Below are positions 39,356-46,949 of a DNA stretch of 64,000 nt, piece after piece (position 1 is the first letter of the stretch; every line of letters starts with the position of its first letter). The notes beneath the pieces were generated by a model that had not been told where the DNA came from, ran no database searches, and worked only from the letters and a program-made list of their open reading frames with translations. Origin of the DNA: Mycobacterium sp. E2479 (lineage in GTDB: Bacteria > Actinomycetota > Actinomycetes > Mycobacteriales > Mycobacteriaceae); contig NZ_LZJR01000044.1 in NCBI RefSeq assembly GCF_001667925.1, positions 1 through 64,000 of the forward strand, read 5' to 3'. The position numbers and the translations under genes were made by a program.

Positions 39356-39365
39356 GGCGCAATCA

Positions 39366-39391
39366 ATACCCTGCCTACCTGGCCGTCAAAC
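39366..39391 (-). promoter_or_regulatory. SigF-type promoter of glgX
   Basis: Minus strand GTTT (39388-39391), 16 bases, GGGTAT (39366-39371), a full match. The -10 ends 10 bp before the ATG, so the transcript would be nearly leaderless. Confidence 0.7.
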
Positions 39392-39447
39392 TGTGCACCG
39401 CGCCCCGCACTGCCGTGACTCACCGGAAAGCCTTGGGGCATACCCGA

Positions 39448-40629
39448 TCACGGCGTCAGTATGACCTTCACCGCACCGTCGTGCTTCTTCTGAAAGATGT
39501 CGTAGGCATGCGGCGCCTCGTCCAGGGGCAGCACGTGGGTAGCGAAGCTGTCCACGCCGAGCGGGTCCTCGTCGGTGAGCAGCGGCATGATGTCGTCGAC
39601 CCAGCGCTTGACGTTGGCCTGTCCCATCCGCAGGGTCAGCTGCTTGTCGAACAGGGTGAGCATCGGCAGCGGGTCGGCCATACCACCGTAGACGCCGATC
39701 AGCGAGATGGTGCCGCCGCGCCGCACGATGTCTATGGCGGAGTACAGGGCGGACAGCCGGTCCACGCCCGCGGTCTGCATGACCCGCTTGCCGAGCGCAT
39801 CGGGCAGCAACCCCGCGACCTGTTGCGCCAGTTTGGCCGCCGGCGAGCCGTGCGCCTCCATGCCGACCGCGTCGATGACCGAGTCGGTTCCCCGGCCGTC
39901 GGTCAGGTCGCGGATCGCGTCACCGAGCGAGGCGTCCAGCCGCCCGAGGTCGATGGTGTGGATTCCGCGTTTCGCCGCGCGGCCCAGCCGCTCGGGCACC
40001 AGGTCGACGGCGATGACGCGGTAACCCAGGTGGTCGGCGATGCGCGCGGCCATGTCCCCGATGGGGCCCAGCCCGAGCACGGCGACCGAGCCACCGTCCG
40101 GGATATTGGCGTAGTCGACCGCCTGCCACGCGGTGGGTAGCACGTCCGACAGGTAAACGAACCGCGAATCCGGGGGTCCCACAGGGACTTTGATGTGAGT
40201 GAACTGTGCCTGCGGAACGCGCAGCAGCTGGGCCTGTCCGCCGGGGATTGAGCCGTACAGCTCCGAATAGCCAAAGAGCGCAGCGCCCATGCCCTGATCG
40301 CGCACCTGGGTCGTCTCGCATTGGGTGTAGAGCTTCTGCCCGCACATATGACAACTGCCGCAGGAGATTTGGAACGGAATGACTACCCGGTCGCCCACCC
40401 GCAGGTCGCCCGTTTCCGTGCCTACCTCCCGCACGATGCCCATGGGTTCGTGCCCGAGGATGTCCCCGGGATTCATGAATGCCCCGAGGATCTCGTACAG
40501 GTGCAGATCGGACCCGCAGATGTTGGTCGACGTGACCTCGATGATCGCGTCGGTGGGCTGCTCGATCTTCGGATCGGGCACCGAATCCACCCGTACATCC
40601 CGTTTGCCGTGCCACGTGACTGCCTTCAT
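39448..40629 (-). CDS. Zinc-dependent alcohol dehydrogenase
   Basis: 393 residues from ATG 40629. Catalytic zinc ligands are in NICGSDLH (Cys near 38) and GHEPMG. The structural zinc site CGSCHMCGQKLYTQC lies near 90-110. The Rossmann motif VLGLGPIGDMAA is near 190. The family includes glutathione-independent formaldehyde dehydrogenases and threonine-type dehydrogenases; the long loop after the structural zinc resembles the former. Substrate is not fixed. It has its own SigF-type promoter and stands alone between GlgX and the ANTAR gene. Confidence 0.93.
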   Translation of the reverse strand: MKAVTWHGKRDVRVDSVPDPKIEQPTDAIIEVTSTNICGSDLHLYEILGAFMNPGDILGHEPMGIVREVGTETGDLRVGDRVVIPFQISCGSCHMCGQKLYTQCETTQVRDQGMGAALFGYSELYGSIPGGQAQLLRVPQAQFTHIKVPVGPPDSRFVYLSDVLPTAWQAVDYANIPDGGSVAVLGLGPIGDMAARIADHLGYRVIAVDLVPERLGRAAKRGIHTIDLGRLDASLGDAIRDLTDGRGTDSVIDAVGMEAHGSPAAKLAQQVAGLLPDALGKRVMQTAGVDRLSALYSAIDIVRRGGTISLIGVYGGMADPLPMLTLFDKQLTLRMGQANVKRWVDDIMPLLTDEDPLGVDSFATHVLPLDEAPHAYDIFQKKHDGAVKVILTP

Positions 40630-40639
40630 GTGAGGGGCG

Positions 40640-40664
40640 ATACCCGTCTGGAACCCGTCGAAAC
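40640..40664 (-). promoter_or_regulatory. SigF-type promoter of alcohol dehydrogenase gene
   Basis: Minus strand GTTT (40661-40664), 15 bases, GGGTAT (40640-40645). Full match, ending 10 bp before the ATG. Confidence 0.7.
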
Positions 40665-40764
40665 GGCGTCGCCGCGACCCGGGCTCAGCGACGTTAGCCT
40701 CCCACAGCGGCGACGACCGGTTCCGAAGATCGACTCGCACGGAAACCGGTGTCGGGTACGGCCT

Positions 40765-41553
40765 TTAGCACTGGCGATGTTTGAGCGGATGCTCGCTGTC
40801 GATGAGTGCGGCGGCGACGTCGACCAGCCGGATGTTGGATTGCTGCGAAAGTCGGGTGAGCAGTCCGAATGCTTCGACGGAATCGAGGTTGAAGCGCTCC
40901 ATGACCACCCCCTTGGCCTGGCCGATGATGTCTCGCGAGGCGAGCGCGCTGCGGAATTGGTCTTGCCGGCGCATCATCGACCAGGCCAATGCGATATGGG
41001 TGGCGTACACCGTGCCCAACTCCACCGATTCCTCGTTGAATGCGTGCGGACGGTCGGCATAGAAGTTGAGCGCGGCCATGCTGCCGCCGTTGACGAACAA
41101 CTCGAACGACAGGATGGAACGGACCGGGGTCTGCGCGAGCGCATGCCGCCGGTAGCGCGGCCAGCGCTGTTCGGCATGCAGGTCGGCGATGTGCATGACG
41201 TGGTGCTCCCACGCGGCGGCCAGGCAGGGTCCCTCGCTGCATCTGTCTTGAATCGCGTCGAGGACCATGGGATAGCGGTGGGTGGCGACCACGCTACTGA
41301 CCGACTTGCTCCTCTCGGCCAAGGTGATCCCGGCATACTGGGAGCCGGTCACGTGGTCCACGCCGCTATTGATCAGCTCGTGCAGGCCTGCCGCGGTGTC
41401 GCTGTTCTCCCGCTCCAGGTTTGTCACCAGCTCGACGAGCTGATTGACGATCGTGGCGCTTCCGTCTCGCATGAACGTCACCCCCGAGGCCTTCGGGCCC
41501 CAGAGCCCCTTTCTCGCAAGCGTCGAAGTGGCATTGATAAGTGTAGGAGCCAT
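40765..41553 (-). CDS. GAF-ANTAR antitermination regulator
   Basis: 262 residues. A GAF sensor domain (about 35-185, with SQYAGITLAERSKSV and SILSFELFVNGG) is followed by a C-terminal ANTAR RNA-binding domain (about 195-250: IIGQAKGVVMERFNLDSVEAF). ANTAR proteins bind paired RNA hairpins and prevent termination; in mycobacteria they control lipid and redox genes. No receiver domain, so signalling is by ligand. It is divergent from the NDH-2 gene with a palindrome between. A second ANTAR protein occurs at 44.7 kb. Confidence 0.92.
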   Translation of the reverse strand: MAPTLINATSTLARKGLWGPKASGVTFMRDGSATIVNQLVELVTNLERENSDTAAGLHELINSGVDHVTGSQYAGITLAERSKSVSSVVATHRYPMVLDAIQDRCSEGPCLAAAWEHHVMHIADLHAEQRWPRYRRHALAQTPVRSILSFELFVNGGSMAALNFYADRPHAFNEESVELGTVYATHIALAWSMMRRQDQFRSALASRDIIGQAKGVVMERFNLDSVEAFGLLTRLSQQSNIRLVDVAAALIDSEHPLKHRQC

Positions 41554-41602
41554 TCAACGAAGCGCAAGGCCAGATAGCGAACGGATGCGGGACGGGGTGC
41601 GT

Positions 41603-41620
41603 TTTTGCCGCGCGGCAAAA
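41603..41620. promoter_or_regulatory. 18-bp perfect palindrome between ANTAR and NDH-2 genes
   Basis: TTTTGCCGCGCGGCAAAA is self-complementary over its whole length. It lies midway in the gap of nearly 200 bp between the divergent genes and could be an operator for a dimeric regulator or a small hairpin. Confidence 0.55.
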
Positions 41621-41747
41621 GGGTCAGCACCTTCTCGGAGTAGCACGAAATCATAAAGCGTTGACGGCCAAGGGCTTCCGCGACGGCCGGCCAGACGGAC
41701 GCGCGCGGGCCACGGCCCACTCGAAAATGTCGCCTACACTCGGGTCG

Positions 41748-43058
41748 GTGACCTCCATTGTGATCGTGGGAAGCGGCTTCACCGGATTCACCTGTGCGCG
41801 GCGGCTGGTCCGAATTCTGCATCGCCGCCGTGCCGCCGTGGACATCACGATAATCTCGCCGGTCGACTACATGCTGTACACGCCGCTGCTGCCCGACGTC
41901 GCCGGCGGTGTCGTCGACGCCCGCTTTGTCGCTGTGCCACTTGCCAATTCGCTCAAGGGTGTCCGGGCCGTGCGCGGTCGCGTGGACAGCGTGGACTTCG
42001 CGCAACGCACGCTGACCTATTGCGATCCCGAAGAGCGCAGCCATTCCATGTCCTGGGATCGCCTGGTGCTGACGCCCGGCTCGGTGACCCGGTTGTTCGA
42101 CGTCCCCGGGCTCGCCAGACACGCGCGCGGTTTGAAGACCACCGCCGAGGCCCTATACCTGCGAGACCATTTCATCGAACAGCTCGAGCTGGCCAACATC
42201 GAAGACGATCCCCGCATCGCCGCGGCCCGGCGCACCGTAGTAGTGGTGGGTGCGTCCTACTCGGGCACCGAGCTGGTGGCGCAGCTGCGGGCGCTGGCCG
42301 ACGCCGCGGCCAAACAAATGAGCTTCAACCCCGCCGAGGTGCGGTTCTTGCTGCTGGACCTGGCTGACCAGGTGATGCCCGAGGTGGGCAAGAGGCTGGG
42401 TGATGCCGCGCTCAAAGTGTTACGCAAGCGCGGCATCGATGTCCGGCTCGGCATCACCCTCAAGGAGGCACACGCCGATCACGTTGTGCTCAGCGATGAT
42501 TCGCGCGTCGAAACGCGCACGATCGCCTGGGTGACAGGGGTGACCGGCGCGCCGTTGATCCAGAACTTAGGACTACCGACCGAGAAAGGCAGGCTCGCGG
42601 TGCAGGCCGACCTGCAGGTACCCGATCACCCCGATGTGTTCGCGGCCGGTGACGCGGCCGCGGTGCCCGATCTGACCCAACCGGGAGAGGTCACGCCGCC
42701 GACCGCCCAACACGCGACCCGGCAGGGCAAGGCGCTGGCCCGCAACGTCGCCGCCAGCCTCGGTTACGGCAGCAGCAAGGAATACAAGCACCGCAACCTC
42801 GGCCTGGTGGTCGACCTCGGCCCGCGCTACGCGGTGGCCAATCCGCTCAACATTCATTTGTCCGGGTTGCCGGCCAAGGCGGTCACCAGGTCTTACCACT
42901 TGTACGCGATTCCTCGCGGCGTCAATCGGTGGGCCGTGTGGCTGGCGTACCTGACCGACACGCTGTTCACCCGCTCGGTCGTATCGATCGGGTTGTCCTC
43001 CGATGACGACGCACAATTCACTGCAAGCGAAGGCATTCCGATGCCGAAGACGAGCTGA
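41748..43058 (+). CDS. Type II NADH dehydrogenase-like flavoprotein
   Basis: 436 residues from GTG 41748; ATG 41727 is an in-frame alternative. FAD motif IVIVGSGFTG at the N-terminus, second dinucleotide motif VVVVGASYSGTE near residue 165 and the FAD contact DVFAAGDAAAVP near 300. The C-terminus contains aromatic hydrophobic segments (VNRWAVWLAYLTDTLF) that probably attach to the membrane, as in Ndh. It passes electrons from NADH to quinone without proton pumping. It differs from housekeeping Ndh in being placed among stress genes. Confidence 0.9.
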   Translation: MTSIVIVGSGFTGFTCARRLVRILHRRRAAVDITIISPVDYMLYTPLLPDVAGGVVDARFVAVPLANSLKGVRAVRGRVDSVDFAQRTLTYCDPEERSHSMSWDRLVLTPGSVTRLFDVPGLARHARGLKTTAEALYLRDHFIEQLELANIEDDPRIAAARRTVVVVGASYSGTELVAQLRALADAAAKQMSFNPAEVRFLLLDLADQVMPEVGKRLGDAALKVLRKRGIDVRLGITLKEAHADHVVLSDDSRVETRTIAWVTGVTGAPLIQNLGLPTEKGRLAVQADLQVPDHPDVFAAGDAAAVPDLTQPGEVTPPTAQHATRQGKALARNVAASLGYGSSKEYKHRNLGLVVDLGPRYAVANPLNIHLSGLPAKAVTRSYHLYAIPRGVNRWAVWLAYLTDTLFTRSVVSIGLSSDDDAQFTASEGIPMPKTS

Positions 43059-43075
43059 CCCCAACCCGACCGAAG

Positions 43076-43612
43076 TCAGCCTTCGGCCGACTGTTGCGCC
43101 ATGGCGTAGGCAAGCTGAAGGAAGTCAGCACCGGTGAGTGCGCTGAACACCCCCGCGATCAGCCGGGTGAACCGAGGCGCGAACACCAGGCCGATGGCGA
43201 ACCCCGTGGCGACCCACATGTCCAGGCAGAAGGGGCAGGTCAGCAGCTCCCCCAGGCTGTGCCGAAGCTGGCTCTGCTCCCGGACCTCTTCCCGGACTTC
43301 GGCCGGTCCACCCGTGCCCGCATAGTGCGTAAAGGGGGCTCGCAGCGGGCTCGTCACCGCATCCTTGGCCAGGGTGCGCGACAGTTTGTGGGTGCCCAGA
43401 GTGAGCAGGACCAGGTCTTGGATACGCCAGCGCGTCGGCAGTCTGCGCCCGCTGATCAGCGCGGCCAACACCGCACCCGCCACGACGACGCCATAGACGA
43501 CCAATACCGCCAGGTAGCCGCCCAGCGGCCGGTCGTTGTCGCCGCGGTAGGCGTCCGCTTCCTGCCGTGCGCTGTCGGCGACCTGAGCGCCGGTTTCCGT
43601 CAACTCACCCAT
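43076..43612 (-). CDS. DUF1360 membrane protein
   Basis: 178 residues. A short polar N-terminus, one helix near 33-53, the DUF1360 segment DLVLLTLGTHKLSRTLAKDAV, and the conserved LLTCPFCLDMWVA motif with CxxC at the start of a second membrane helix. DUF1360 proteins are small inner-membrane proteins of unknown function, related to spore-coat-type CotJ-associated families. A SigF-like promoter lies upstream. It converges on the NDH-2 gene. Confidence 0.88.
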   Translation of the reverse strand: MGELTETGAQVADSARQEADAYRGDNDRPLGGYLAVLVVYGVVVAGAVLAALISGRRLPTRWRIQDLVLLTLGTHKLSRTLAKDAVTSPLRAPFTHYAGTGGPAEVREEVREQSQLRHSLGELLTCPFCLDMWVATGFAIGLVFAPRFTRLIAGVFSALTGADFLQLAYAMAQQSAEG

Positions 43613-43641
43613 CGCTTCTCCTCAAAGGCATAGCGGGATGA

Positions 43642-43666
43642 ATACCCGGCGACGGCCGGTGCAATC
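43642..43666 (-). promoter_or_regulatory. SigF-type promoter of DUF1360 gene
   Basis: Minus strand GATT (43663-43666), 15 bases, GGGTAT (43642-43647): exact -10, -35 3 of 4. It lies 30 bp before the ATG, followed by gaggagaag. Confidence 0.5.
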
Positions 43667-43676
43667 CGCGATGGCC

Positions 43677-44036
43677 CTACGGTGTGCCCGGTTCGGCAGT
43701 TTTCGCGGCCTGTCGCAAGGTGCTGTTGGTGGACCGCAAATCGGTATTGGCCGCCGACAGGGTGGCGTTGTGGTCCTCCAGGTCGAGGATGCGTCCGACG
43801 CCGGCCAGGTTGACGCCGGATTCGACCAGCTGGCTGATGCGCCTGAGGCGCACCAGGTCGTCCGCGCTGTAGCGGCGAGTTCCGCCGCGGCTGCGGGCCG
43901 GTGTGATCAATCCGTAGCGCTCGTAGAGGCGCAGCGACTGGACCGCGATCCCGGACAATTCGGCGGCCACCGAGATGCCGTACACACCATGGTCGGACGA
44001 AGGGGCGTCCGCGTCGCCGCGGTGGTCAGCCATCAT
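43677..44036 (-). CDS. MerR family regulator (HspR-like)
   Basis: 119 residues. The N-terminal winged helix contains VAAELSGIAVQSLRLYERYGL and RSRGGTRRYSADDL, the HspR-type MerR pattern, followed by a coiled helix. No metal-binding cysteines. It is divergent from hsp18, with palindromes in between, so it is very likely the repressor of that small heat-shock gene and of itself. Confidence 0.92.
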   Translation of the reverse strand: MMADHRGDADAPSSDHGVYGISVAAELSGIAVQSLRLYERYGLITPARSRGGTRRYSADDLVRLRRISQLVESGVNLAGVGRILDLEDHNATLSAANTDLRSTNSTLRQAAKTAEPGTP

Positions 44037-44079
44037 CCATCTCCTCCAGCTACCGACTCAGAAAATCTATTTAGCACAC

Positions 44080-44108
44080 TTGCATCATTCTGTCGAGAAT
44101 GCTATATC
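44080..44108 (+). promoter_or_regulatory. hsp18 promoter with palindromic operator in the spacer
   Basis: TTGCAT (44080-44085), 17 bases, TATATC (44103-44108) form a SigA-like promoter toward hsp18. The spacer contains the perfect inverted repeat CATTCT-gtcg-AGAATG (44086-44101), the usual location of MerR-family operators. Confidence 0.6.
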
Positions 44109-44112
44109 AAAT

Positions 44113-44130
44113 CTATGTCATTAGACATAG
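44113..44130. promoter_or_regulatory. Second palindrome upstream of hsp18
   Basis: CTATGTC-atta-GACATAG, a perfect 7-bp inverted repeat starting 5 bp after the -10 element. It would overlap the transcription start and could be a second operator or a leader hairpin. Confidence 0.5.
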
Positions 44131-44175
44131 GAAATTGCCGACCCACAGCCTAGATCGGAGTGAGAGGTGACCACC

Positions 44176-44625
44176 ATGCTGATGCGTTCAGACCCGTTCC
44201 GTGAGCTCGACCGTTTCGCCCACCAGGTCCTCGGTACCGCAGCCCGGCCGGCGGTGATGCCGATGGACGCTTGGCGCGAAGGCGAGAAGTTCGTCGTTGA
44301 GTTCGATCTGCCTGGCATCGATGCCGATTCGCTGGACATCGACATCGAGCGCAACGTTGTGACCGTGCGCGCCGAACGACCGGCCGTCGATCCCAACCGC
44401 GAGATGCTGGCCACCGAGCGGCCGCGCGGGGTGTTCAGCCGCCAGTTGGTGCTCGGCGAAAATCTCGATACCGACAAGATCGAGGCCTCGTACGCCGAAG
44501 GCGTTCTGCGCCTGCATGTCCCGGTGGCCGAGAAGGCGAAGCCGCGCAAGATCGCCGTCGGCCGCGGCGACACACCCCGGGCCGTCCGAGAGAGCGCCCC
44601 GGAGCGCGAGGTCATCAACGCCTGA
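44176..44625 (+). CDS. hsp18: Small heat-shock protein Hsp18 (18-kDa antigen)
   Basis: 149 residues from ATG 44176, 9 bp after gagagg. It begins [20 protein letters not shown] and contains the alpha-crystallin core (about 35-130), with [20 protein letters not shown] and [19 protein letters not shown]. This matches the 18-kDa antigen of M. avium and M. leprae, a chaperone preventing aggregation and immunodominant in leprosy. M. tuberculosis instead carries HspX and Acr2. Regulation by the divergent MerR protein is likely. Confidence 0.96.
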   Translation: MLMRSDPFRELDRFAHQVLGTAARPAVMPMDAWREGEKFVVEFDLPGIDADSLDIDIERNVVTVRAERPAVDPNREMLATERPRGVFSRQLVLGENLDTDKIEASYAEGVLRLHVPVAEKAKPRKIAVGRGDTPRAVRESAPEREVINA

Positions 44626-44734
44626 CCGACCGGCGGACCGGGCGGCGGTCAACTCCCCCGACCGCCGCCCGCCGCCGGCCCCAGGCCGCCGCTGGGGCGA
44701 CTCGCCCGGTGCCGCCAGGGAGACCGGATACACC

Positions 44735-45418
44735 ATGAAATGGGAACTCGATGGCCAAACGGCCAACGTTGAACGGGCGCTGGCCGGCGGCGCGGCACAA
44801 CCCGCGGGCTGGTTTCGGTTTTACTTCGCCGACCAACGCTGGGAGTGGTCGGAACAAGTGCAGCGCATGCACGGGTATGAGCCCGGCAGTGTCACTCCGA
44901 CCACCGAATTGGTGCTGTCGCACAAGCATCCCGACGACCGCGGACACGTCTCGGCCACCATCGATCAAATGATCCAAACGCACCAGGCGTTCAGCACCAA
45001 GCATCGGATCGTCGATACCCGGGGGGACGTGCATCATGTCGTCGTCGTCGGCGACCAGATCCTCGACGACGACGGTGACGTGATCGGAACCCACGGGTTC
45101 TACATCGACGTCTCCGAACCGCGCGAACGAATGCGCGAGGACGAGATGAGCGCGAAAATCGCTGAAATCAGCGAGAATCGGGCCGGCATCGAACAAGCCA
45201 AGGGCATGCTGATGCTGATCTACGGCATCAGCGAAAGCGCGGCCTTCGATTTGCTCAAATGGCTGTCCCAGGAGGCGAATATCAAGCTGCGGCCGCTGGC
45301 AGAGCGGATCGCCGAAGACTTCCGCCGTGCCGGTCTGCCGCTGAACGCGCAGTCCGAGTTCGACCACCTGATGCTGACCGCACACGAACGCGTCGAGCCC
45401 TCCGCCAATCGCGGGTGA
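44735..45418 (+). CDS. PAS-ANTAR antitermination regulator
   Basis: 227 residues from ATG 44735. The PAS domain (about 22-132) includes EWSEQVQRMHGYEPGSV and HKHPDDRGHV. It is followed by an ANTAR domain (about 140-205: GIEQAKGMLMLIYGISESAAF, one residue pattern shared with other mycobacterial PAS-ANTAR proteins). It probably binds target RNAs in response to a PAS ligand or redox cue. It lies 109 bp after hsp18 on the same strand and converges with the DevS-type pseudogene. Confidence 0.92.
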   Translation: MKWELDGQTANVERALAGGAAQPAGWFRFYFADQRWEWSEQVQRMHGYEPGSVTPTTELVLSHKHPDDRGHVSATIDQMIQTHQAFSTKHRIVDTRGDVHHVVVVGDQILDDDGDVIGTHGFYIDVSEPRERMREDEMSAKIAEISENRAGIEQAKGMLMLIYGISESAAFDLLKWLSQEANIKLRPLAERIAEDFRRAGLPLNAQSEFDHLMLTAHERVEPSANRG

Positions 45419-45445
45419 ACTGCTGGGCGGTAACAGCCTTGGTTT

Positions 45446-45642
45446 TCAGACATCGATTTCCCTTGCCGCACTGATGTCCGGTGCAGCGTCGCGATCGAGG
45501 CCCGCACCGGTCTCGACGATCACCCGCAGCAATCGCTTTATCTGATCGCGCGCGTCCAGCAACTCGTCTGGGCGTGCAACTTGGTGACCAGCCCCGCGCC
45601 GCCCGAGTCCGCGAACGCCGAGCCGTTTTCGTCGCCGCTCAC
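45446..45642 (-). pseudogene. DevS/DosT-type histidine kinase remnant
   Basis: GTG 45642 overlaps the stop of the DosR-like gene (GTGA), as a coupled kinase gene would. The frame reads VSGDENGS to GLVTKLHAQ and then ends. In the next frame the sequence continues as ARPDELLDARDQIKRLLRV and IVETGAGLDRDAA, very like the N-terminus of mycobacterial DevS-like kinases before their first GAF domain. That frame also stops at 45446, and no GAF, dimerisation or ATPase domain follows. So the kinase was frameshifted and about 95 percent deleted, leaving its regulator without a local partner. Confidence 0.75.
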
Positions 45643-46307
45643 CCCGACCAGTCCGGTGACATCGACGGTGGGCCGGACCGCTGATTCAGTTTCGATGCGA
45701 ACACCGCGGCCTGGGTGCGGCGCTCCATGCCCAATTTGGCCAACAATCGGGACACATAATTCTTCACCGTCTTCTCCGCAAGGAACATCCGCGCCGCGAT
45801 CTGCCGGTTGGTCAGCCCTTCGCTGAGCAGCCCGAGCAGGATTCCTTCCTGCTCGGTCAGCCCGGACAGCGGGTCGTCGCGGGTGGTCGCGCCGCGCAGC
45901 TTCGCCATCAGCGCGGCGGCCGCCCGATTGTCCAGCAGCGATTTACCCGCGCCCACCTCTTTGATCGCGTGTGCAAGCTCCATGCCCTTGATGTCCTTGA
46001 CGACGAACCCGCTGGCGCCCGCCAGGATCGCTTCGAGCATCGCCTCGTCGGAGGTGAACGACGTCAGCATGAGGCAGCGCAGGTCGGGGTGATCCGCCAG
46101 GAGGTCGCGGCACAGTTCGATGCCGTTGCCGTCGGGCAGGCGAACGTCGAGAACGGCGACGTCGGGCTGCAGCGCCGGTATCCGCGCTTTTGCCTCGGCA
46201 ACCGTGCCCGCCTCGCCGACGATCTGGAGATCGGGATCGGAAGCGAGCAGATCGGAAAGACCGCGGCGGACGACTTCGTGATCGTCGACCAGGAACACCT
46301 TGACCAT
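45639..46307 (-). CDS. devR: NarL-type response regulator, DosR/DevR-like
   Basis: 222 residues from ATG 46307. The start [17 protein letters not shown], phosphorylation Asp54 in [12 protein letters not shown], and the recognition region [19 protein letters not shown] match M. tuberculosis DosR almost residue for residue by memory. DosR controls the dormancy response to hypoxia and nitric oxide. Here the cognate kinase next door is destroyed, so phosphorylation must come from an unlinked DevS/DosT or the gene is a second copy. DosR-box-like sequences lie upstream. Confidence 0.88.
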   Translation of the reverse strand: MVKVFLVDDHEVVRRGLSDLLASDPDLQIVGEAGTVAEAKARIPALQPDVAVLDVRLPDGNGIELCRDLLADHPDLRCLMLTSFTSDEAMLEAILAGASGFVVKDIKGMELAHAIKEVGAGKSLLDNRAAAALMAKLRGATTRDDPLSGLTEQEGILLGLLSEGLTNRQIAARMFLAEKTVKNYVSRLLAKLGMERRTQAAVFASKLNQRSGPPSMSPDWSG

Positions 46308-46399
46308 GACGGGCCCTTTCCTGCCGGTCTGACAATACATTGCGGCAGACCAACCCAATATCCCATATTCTCGACGGGAAGCATCGAGAAGCCACTGGT

Positions 46400-46419
46400 T
46401 CAACGACTTTGGTCCCCGA
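46400..46419. promoter_or_regulatory. Putative DosR box 1
   Basis: The core ACGACTTTGGTCCC fits the DosR consensus GGGACTWWAGTCCC at 11 of 14 positions; 14 of 20 over the full box. It lies about 105 bp before the PPOX gene and 93 bp before the DosR-like gene on the other strand. Confidence 0.5.
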
Positions 46420-46421
46420 GA

Positions 46422-46441
46422 GTGAGGACCTTCGGCCGGCG
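46422..46441. promoter_or_regulatory. Putative DosR box 2
   Basis: GTGAGGACCTTCGGCCGGCG contains GGACCTTCGGCC, similar to known weaker DosR sites; 12 of 20 to the consensus. Paired boxes about two helical turns apart are common in the DosR regulon. Confidence 0.4.
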
Positions 46442-46523
46442 CTTCAGCCATTGGTTTTTCAATAACGTTGCGGCGGCGGCTAATTGCGGGTACGAATCGG
46501 CACACGCGGGAAGGGGCGATCCG

Positions 46524-46940
46524 ATGACCGACGAGGGAGTCGACATCCTGCCGGTGCACGAATGCTGGGAGCTCCTCGGCAGCCTGGCGCTGGGCCGGCT
46601 GGTCACCTACGCGCACGGTCAGCCCGACATCTTCCCGGTCAACTACGTCGTGCAGCGCCGGACCGTGCTGTTCCGCACGGGGGAGGGAACCAAACTGGTC
46701 AGCTCCGCGATCAACAATCGGGTGCTCTTCGAAGTCGACGACCACAACGTCGCCGAGGCATGGAGCGTGGTCATCCGCGGCAAGGCACGCTCGCTGCGCA
46801 CCCCCGAGGAGCTCGAGGAGGCCGAGCGCGCGCAGGTGTTGCCGTGGACCAGGCCGGAGAAGGAGCACTATGTGCGCATCGTTCCGGAAAGCATCAGCGG
46901 CCGCCGCTTCCAGTTCGGGTCGCCGCCGGGTGATGTTTAG
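46524..46940 (+). CDS. Pyridoxamine-5'-phosphate-oxidase-like flavin protein
   Basis: 138 residues from ATG 46524. A split-barrel FMN/F420-binding fold is suggested by [30 protein letters not shown] and [10 protein letters not shown], with a C-terminal [16 protein letters not shown]. DosR-regulated PPOX proteins (for example Rv3129) occur beside devR in M. tuberculosis. It probably reduces or senses a quinone or other cofactor-linked substrate under low oxygen. It converges with the nitroreductase gene. Confidence 0.92.
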   Translation: MTDEGVDILPVHECWELLGSLALGRLVTYAHGQPDIFPVNYVVQRRTVLFRTGEGTKLVSSAINNRVLFEVDDHNVAEAWSVVIRGKARSLRTPEELEEAERAQVLPWTRPEKEHYVRIVPESISGRRFQFGSPPGDV

Positions 46941-46949
46941 CGTCCGCGA

